Assembly (NCBI GenBank): GCA_035541895.1
Contig: DATKMK010000011.1
Location: 1-64,000, forward strand
Direction: 5' to 3'
DNA: 64,000 bases
DNA from: DATKMK01 sp035541895
GTDB lineage: Bacteria; Desulfobacterota; Binatia; HRBIN30; JACQVA1
Shown here piece by piece: positions 59,372 through 64,000 of this stretch. A model generated the notes under the pieces. It made no database searches. It had not been told where the DNA came from and saw nothing but the letters and a program-made list of their open reading frames with translations. The first letter of the stretch is position 1, and the number at the start of each line of letters is the position of its first letter. A program made the translations under genes and the position numbers.

Positions 59372-61111
59372 TCAGAACTGATAGGTCAGCCGAAGACCGG
59401 TCTCCGACCGGCCCCTGTTGATGCCGCCCAAGCCCCAACTCTCATAGACCGGCGCGCTGGTGGTGTTGATGAAGTAGCGTTGCGAGAGATTGAGGATGAG
59501 GTTGTTGGTAAGAAAGTAGTCGACCATCCAGGTCACTTCCATGTTGTACTTGTTGACCGGGTCGAGGATGTACACGACCAGTGGGACGATCTTCCCGCCT
59601 TGGTAGAACGTCGTGGCTGCGAGGGTGGTGAGCACTTCCCAGTCGCGGACGCGATCGTAGATCGGCTTGGCGGTGAAGGGCGGAACGCCGTAGCTGCTCG
59701 ACGAGAACTCACCCCGCAGCCCCTGGTGCGTGGAGGGATTCAGTTCCGGATTGTCGAGCAGATAGTGCCAGAAGAACTGTCCAAGGATGAGAAACGTCGA
59801 CTTGCGGTTGAGTGGCCGGATCCAGGTCGGGCGATCGAAGGCCAGCATGCCCTTCCACATGTCGTGCTTGCTGATGCCGAAGACGTCGCCCTTGAGCGGC
59901 GTGCACTGCGGGCGGTCGCACAACAGAGGCTTGGAGTAATCGTTGAACGGCACCCCCATCTCGTAGATGGTCTCGGCGCGAAAGACCGCCTGCGTGTACT
60001 CTTCGTCGGCGTAGTTGAGTGAGACGCCGATGGTGTGAATGTATGGGGCCACCACGACGATCGGGAGTTGGCCGTTGACGATCGCGCTATTCCCCTCGGC
60101 CTTGCCGGTGATGCCGGCGATGGAGGCGGCGTTCGTGCCATCGTCTCCTGCCCAGCGCTGATAGAAGTAGTTGAGCGTGAATTGCACCCCTTGTGGACTG
60201 ACCGCGCTGAAGCGTACGCCGACTTGGCTGTTGTCGCCGGGATCGCGGCTGTAGTCACCTTGGAGCGAGAGCTTGGTGTCATGGTAGAGGCGGTGAATGC
60301 CCGTGAGCCCCATCGCCGAGTTGAGCGGATTCAGGATCGGCGCACTCCACGGACGCGGCAGAAACGCGCGCTTGGCCGGAGACCAGTCGCCGGGGTTCCA
60401 ATACGCTTCGACGAACGCGCTCGACAACGGACCGAGTTGATCGATCGTCCACAGCCCTTTGATCATCCAGTAGGGGATGCGCAGCTCGTCCCACGATTCT
60501 TGTTGCAGGTGCCACGTGAGATTGAGCGCGTTGACGCGGTCGAGCATGCGGAAGTTGTCGGTTTCGCCCCACACGATCTGCTGGCGCCCGAGGCGGAAAC
60601 TCAACGGCAGCGTCTTCAGCTTCACGTCGAAGTACGCCTCGCGGAGCTGATTTTCGAACCGCAGGCCTTCGGCGCCCTTGAGGGTGTCGAGGTTGTTCTC
60701 CGGATAGAATTTGGAGAAACCGGGAAACGGCGGAAACTTCGCGTACACCGGGTCGTTGATCTTGCGGCCGTAGATATCGGTTTGCTCGAAGCCGGGCTTG
60801 AGGTCGTACACGCTGTCGTAGACGCCACGATACAGGAGGAAAAGCTTGGTCTTTTCGATGAACGGAATGTCGAAGCGCTCGATCAAGCGGCCGCGATCGA
60901 GCATGTCGTAGTCGACCCGCAACTTGAAGGTGTTGCGCTGCTGCACCAGCGACAAGTGGTCGATGTCCGAGTTGCGGATCTCATTCTGCGCCGAAAGGTT
61001 GCCCGCGACTTCGAGCGGGCCGTAACGAGGCAGGGCGCTGACGGTGGCGGCAACGAACAACTGAAACAGAACGGCTGCGACCAAGTGATTGAAGCGGTGG
61101 CGATGGTGCAT
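59372..61111 (-). CDS. DUF1302 family outer-membrane protein
   Basis: The product has 579 residues. A signal peptide (FNHLVAAVLFQLFVAATVSA) is followed by a long beta-strand-rich body with many alternating aromatic residues, and the last residue is Phe (LTYQF), the outer-membrane barrel export signal. FRLGRQQIVWGETDNFRMLD is the hallmark of DUF1302. It is most likely a beta-barrel porin-like channel for a hydrophobic compound. The ATG at 61111 has TGAGG just upstream. Its neighbours are DUF1329 and a type II DMSO-reductase-family enzyme. Confidence 0.87.
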   Translation of the reverse strand: MHHRHRFNHLVAAVLFQLFVAATVSALPRYGPLEVAGNLSAQNEIRNSDIDHLSLVQQRNTFKLRVDYDMLDRGRLIERFDIPFIEKTKLFLLYRGVYDSVYDLKPGFEQTDIYGRKINDPVYAKFPPFPGFSKFYPENNLDTLKGAEGLRFENQLREAYFDVKLKTLPLSFRLGRQQIVWGETDNFRMLDRVNALNLTWHLQQESWDELRIPYWMIKGLWTIDQLGPLSSAFVEAYWNPGDWSPAKRAFLPRPWSAPILNPLNSAMGLTGIHRLYHDTKLSLQGDYSRDPGDNSQVGVRFSAVSPQGVQFTLNYFYQRWAGDDGTNAASIAGITGKAEGNSAIVNGQLPIVVVAPYIHTIGVSLNYADEEYTQAVFRAETIYEMGVPFNDYSKPLLCDRPQCTPLKGDVFGISKHDMWKGMLAFDRPTWIRPLNRKSTFLILGQFFWHYLLDNPELNPSTHQGLRGEFSSSSYGVPPFTAKPIYDRVRDWEVLTTLAATTFYQGGKIVPLVVYILDPVNKYNMEVTWMVDYFLTNNLILNLSQRYFINTTSAPVYESWGLGGINRGRSETGLRLTYQF

Positions 61112-61320
61112 ATCCTCACCCCCGGGAGTTGACTGGCGGGTCTCGACTCGCCGCCTTGATCGGCAGCACCATTTGTGCCCGTGCCTGTAGACGAGTGGGG
61201 GCGCGAAGGCGCGCGGTCGGCAACCTACCCCGATCGCAGGTCTGCGAAGGGCTGCAAGCAAATCCTCGCACGCAGCCGAAAATGCTGATGCCGGTGATTG
61301 TGAGAGAGTTGGGGCGAACG
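61112..61320 (-). other. Intergenic region between molybdoenzyme and DUF1302 genes
   Basis: No gene is supported here. It contains a small GCGC-GAAG-GCGC hairpin near 61199-61210 and the ribosome-binding site of the DUF1302 gene. No convincing promoter boxes were found, so the three minus-strand genes may be transcribed together. Confidence 0.4.
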
Positions 61321-64000
61321 CTAGGCGCGCTCGACCTCGACGCGAGTGTCGCGGTCGACCTGATTCGGCTCCCAGTGCGCGTAGTGCCAGCGAAGCTGGC
61401 CGTAGTCACCCACGAGCGAGGTGGCTTTGAACGGGCTTGGGATGATCGCGTGATCGCTCCGCTGGCCGGCGAATTGGTACGGCTCCCAGGCGTGGTAGAC
61501 GAACACCATGCCGGGACGGACGTACTTCGCAACCTTCGCACGCAGCACGAACGCGCCGAGATCGTTGCGCACCCGCACCAGGTCGTTGTCGTTGATCCCG
61601 CGCGCGCCGGCGTCGCGGTCGTTGACGTAGACCACTGGCTCGCCGCGCTGTAGGCGAAGTAGCTGGCGTTGATCGCGCCAGGTCGAATGGATGCTCCAGC
61701 GAGTGTGGCCGCCGCTCATCACCAGCGGATAGTCGCCGCCGGCGAGCGGTGGCGGCTTGTGCACCGGCAGCGCTTCGCCGCATTCCAGGAACCACGGGTG
61801 ATCGATGTAGAACTGCTGCCGGCCGGTCAGCGTGGGCCAGCGCTGCTTCTGGTCGACGAACCATTGGTGCGGCACCAGCGGATCGGTCGGTGAGTAGTCG
61901 CTGAAGAATCCCGCCGTCCCGCCCGGCGGTCCGGTCGCGCGGAAGCGCACCGCACCGGCGTGGCGCAGGTCATCCAGGCTGACCTGCTTGGTGATCGACG
62001 AATAGCTGAGGACGAACTCCATCGCCTTGCTTTCGTCGGTCGCCGTGAAGCGGCCACGATCGCCGAACGCGTCGTCGAGACGGCCCGCGTCGCGTTCGCG
62101 TCCGGCGATGTCGGTGTACACCCGCAGATTGCGCTGGCGCGCTTCACGCGCGACCGCGTCTGCCAACAGCGAAAAGATTTCCCACTCCGGCTTGGCCTCG
62201 CCCAACGGCGCGACGGCCCGATCGCCGAGGTGAACGTACGGAATGAATGAGACCAGGTACTTCAGGTCGGTTTTCTCGTACCAATACGCCGCCGGCAACA
62301 CGACGTCCGCCCACCGCCCGGTCTCGCTCATGCGGAAATTCACGTCGACGGTCAGCTTGATCTTCGGCCACAGCGATTCGAGCAACTTGGTGTTGTTGCG
62401 CGAGTGACGCAGCACGTTACCGAAGATCGACACCGCCACCTGCGGCGCTTTGCCGGGCTCGGGCGCGACCGGGAACCATTTCTTCTTGAGTGCGTCGCGC
62501 AAGTAGTCGCGCGGCGAGCGCGGCGAGCTGAGATCGCCGTATTGTGGATTGCCGGAGACCTCTTCCAAGCGGCCATGCACTTGGTGCCAGATCGATCCCG
62601 GCACGAAATAGTCGGCGAAAAATTGCTCGGTTTGCGCGGGGTCCATGTAGTTCTTGGCGGCGAACGTCGCCAAGTCGATTAGCCCCAGTCGCTCCTGGAT
62701 CGCGAGCAGCGCGAAACCTTCGGGCGCGAAGAACCCGCCGGCGCGCCACCCGCCGCCGGGACGCCCGAGATTCCCCGTCAGCGACGCCAACAGAATCTGC
62801 GCGCGCTGCATCAGGTCGGCGTGGAGAAATTTGCACGCGCCCCATGATGACAGAATCAACGCGGCCGGCGCCTGCGCGAATCCGCGCGCGAAGCGGCGAA
62901 TCGTCTCGGCGGCCACGCCGGTGATCTGCGCAACCTGCTCGGGACGATACTTCGCGTCGAGCGACTCGCGCAGGAGCGAGAATGCGGTCCGCACGGCGAC
63001 GGGTTTGCCGCCGATGGTGATCGTGCCGCTGAAGGTGAGATCCGCCTGAAGATCCGGACTGCTCAGCGTGGTGCTCGCCCCGGTGCCGGGTGCCGCGACT
63101 GGTCGTCGTTGCTGCGTATCCCAGACGAAGAAGGTGGTGTCCGACCCGCCGGCACGCAGATCCGATTCGCGCACGAACCGCCCATTGTCGCTGCGAACCA
63201 ACAGCGGCAAGTCGGTTTGCTCGATCACGTACGCGGGATTGTGCAGATTCTCGGAGATGATCACTTGCGCCGCCCCGAGCGCGAGGGCGGCGTCGGTGCC
63301 CGGTTTCGGATTCAACCACAGGTCGCCATGGATCGTACTGTTGTTGAAGTCCGGGCAGATGGTGACCACCTGCGCGCCGCGGTAACGCGCTTCCCAGAGA
63401 AAGTGCGCGTCGGGGATGCGGGTTGACGACGGGTTGAACGCCCACAACACCAGATACGATGACCGCCACCAGTCATCGGACGATCCGCACGGGTGACCGT
63501 TGCCGAGCGTGATCGTTGCCCCGACCGACAAGTCGCCGATCTGCGCCATCGAATCGATCGTCGGTGCTCCGAGCATGCGAAAGAAGCGCAGCGGTGCGGC
63601 GCTGTTCGGACCGGCGCCGATGTTCGGACCCATCTCACACAACACCGACGCCGGCCCCTCGGTCTCGAGCGCGTCGACGATGCCGTGGGCAACAGTGGCG
63701 AGCGCTTCGTCCCACGAGATCCGCTGCCACTTTCCTTCACCGCGCGCACCGATCCGCCGCATCGGATAGAGCACGCGCGAGGGCGAGTACATCAGCGACG
63801 AGCCGCATGCACCCTTCTGGCAGCCACGCGGGTTGAAGTCGGGCAGACTCGGATTCGATGCGGTGTAGGGCGACTTCTGCTCCTCGCGCCACACCATGCC
63901 GTCTTTGACATACAAATCCCACGCGCAGCCCGACACGCAATTGGTCATCGTGTGGGTGCCACGTGCCACCGAGTCCCACGTCCACCGTTGCCGATATACG
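61321..64000 (-). CDS. Type II DMSO-reductase-family molybdoenzyme, 5' truncated
   Basis: This is a bis-MGD molybdenum catalytic subunit. About 892 codons are visible and the frame is open to the window edge (RQRWTWDSVARGTHTMTNC), so the N-terminus lies outside. Motifs: the FS0 cluster region with His and Cys (GTHTMTNCVSGCAWD, then RGCQKGACG), and IGDLSVGATITLG, whose Asp is the Mo ligand in the type II group with ethylbenzene dehydrogenase, perchlorate and nitrate reductases. It would oxidise or hydroxylate a substrate, or reduce an oxyanion. No beta or gamma subunit gene follows; they may lie upstream. The DUF1302 and DUF1329 genes come next. Confidence 0.9.
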   Translation of the reverse strand, partial: VYRQRWTWDSVARGTHTMTNCVSGCAWDLYVKDGMVWREEQKSPYTASNPSLPDFNPRGCQKGACGSSLMYSPSRVLYPMRRIGARGEGKWQRISWDEALATVAHGIVDALETEGPASVLCEMGPNIGAGPNSAAPLRFFRMLGAPTIDSMAQIGDLSVGATITLGNGHPCGSSDDWWRSSYLVLWAFNPSSTRIPDAHFLWEARYRGAQVVTICPDFNNSTIHGDLWLNPKPGTDAALALGAAQVIISENLHNPAYVIEQTDLPLLVRSDNGRFVRESDLRAGGSDTTFFVWDTQQRRPVAAPGTGASTTLSSPDLQADLTFSGTITIGGKPVAVRTAFSLLRESLDAKYRPEQVAQITGVAAETIRRFARGFAQAPAALILSSWGACKFLHADLMQRAQILLASLTGNLGRPGGGWRAGGFFAPEGFALLAIQERLGLIDLATFAAKNYMDPAQTEQFFADYFVPGSIWHQVHGRLEEVSGNPQYGDLSSPRSPRDYLRDALKKKWFPVAPEPGKAPQVAVSIFGNVLRHSRNNTKLLESLWPKIKLTVDVNFRMSETGRWADVVLPAAYWYEKTDLKYLVSFIPYVHLGDRAVAPLGEAKPEWEIFSLLADAVAREARQRNLRVYTDIAGRERDAGRLDDAFGDRGRFTATDESKAMEFVLSYSSITKQVSLDDLRHAGAVRFRATGPPGGTAGFFSDYSPTDPLVPHQWFVDQKQRWPTLTGRQQFYIDHPWFLECGEALPVHKPPPLAGGDYPLVMSGGHTRWSIHSTWRDQRQLLRLQRGEPVVYVNDRDAGARGINDNDLVRVRNDLGAFVLRAKVAKYVRPGMVFVYHAWEPYQFAGQRSDHAIIPSPFKATSLVGDYGQLRWHYAHWEPNQVDRDTRVEVERA

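Noticed and set aside
1..64000. CRISPR arrays, tRNA or rRNA genes, insertion sequences or prophage genes
   Set aside because: No spaced direct repeats, cloverleaf sequences, transposase motifs or phage structural genes were recognised in any intergenic region by eye; a tRNA or covariance search was not possible.

Overview
This is a gene-dense, high-GC (roughly 65%) window of a Gram-negative bacterial chromosome, with about 58 genes, many overlapping by 4 nt or less. No rRNA, tRNA, CRISPR array, transposase or phage gene was found. The mix of an A-type cytochrome c oxidase, DUF1302/DUF1329 envelope proteins, an amidohydrolase-2 protein, an EstB-like serine hydrolase, a DUF1800/DUF1501 pair and a type II DMSO-reductase-family enzyme suggests an uncultured delta-proteobacterium-like lineage such as Binatota/Desulfobacterota. 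That placement is an inference from gene content only.

Layout. 0-7.8 kb: a frameshifted sensor kinase, a Na+/Ca2+ exchanger, a JAMM peptidase with PanE, a phosphoesterase, a sugar nucleotidyltransferase with a long galactokinase, and a lipoprotein/pilin-like pair. 7.8-12.1 kb (minus strand): an amidohydrolase and an AAA+/VWA pair behind a good promoter. 12.3-19.8 kb: DUF1800/DUF1501, an AmpG-like MFS carrier, a zinc alcohol dehydrogenase, a serine/threonine dehydratase and a MOSC protein.

19.9-48 kb holds many genes typical of stationary-phase, low-oxygen or dormant physiology: an L,D-transpeptidase, a BON protein, Hsp20 with a Lon protease whose ATPase motifs look dead, a TerB protein with a degenerate J-like tail, 2-oxoacid:ferredoxin oxidoreductase, cyclopropane fatty-acid synthase, B12-dependent ribonucleotide reductase, a hibernation factor fused to a cold-shock domain, a DksA-like protein, a phosphoribosyltransferase, a universal stress protein, sensor kinases with a receiver, glucan phosphorylase, AMP phosphorylase and a PRPP-synthase-like protein. 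I read this as a survival island.

48-64 kb: HAD and EstB hydrolases, then a cytochrome c oxidase operon with two subunit III-like proteins and a subunit I that lacks the K-channel lysine. Next comes a two-gene GMC dehydrogenase whose small subunit carries a heme-c motif and dockerin-like calcium loops. Last, on the minus strand, are a molybdenum hydroxylase-type enzyme (running off the window), a DUF1302 outer-membrane protein and a DUF1329 protein, possibly a unit for oxidising a hydrophobic substrate.

Together the genes suggest a respiring organism that oxidises alcohols, sugars or hydrophobic compounds and is equipped to survive oxygen or energy limitation. The most unusual items are the GMC small subunit, the natural Lys-to-Met oxidase variant, the ATPase-dead Lon/Hsp20 pair and the survival island itself.
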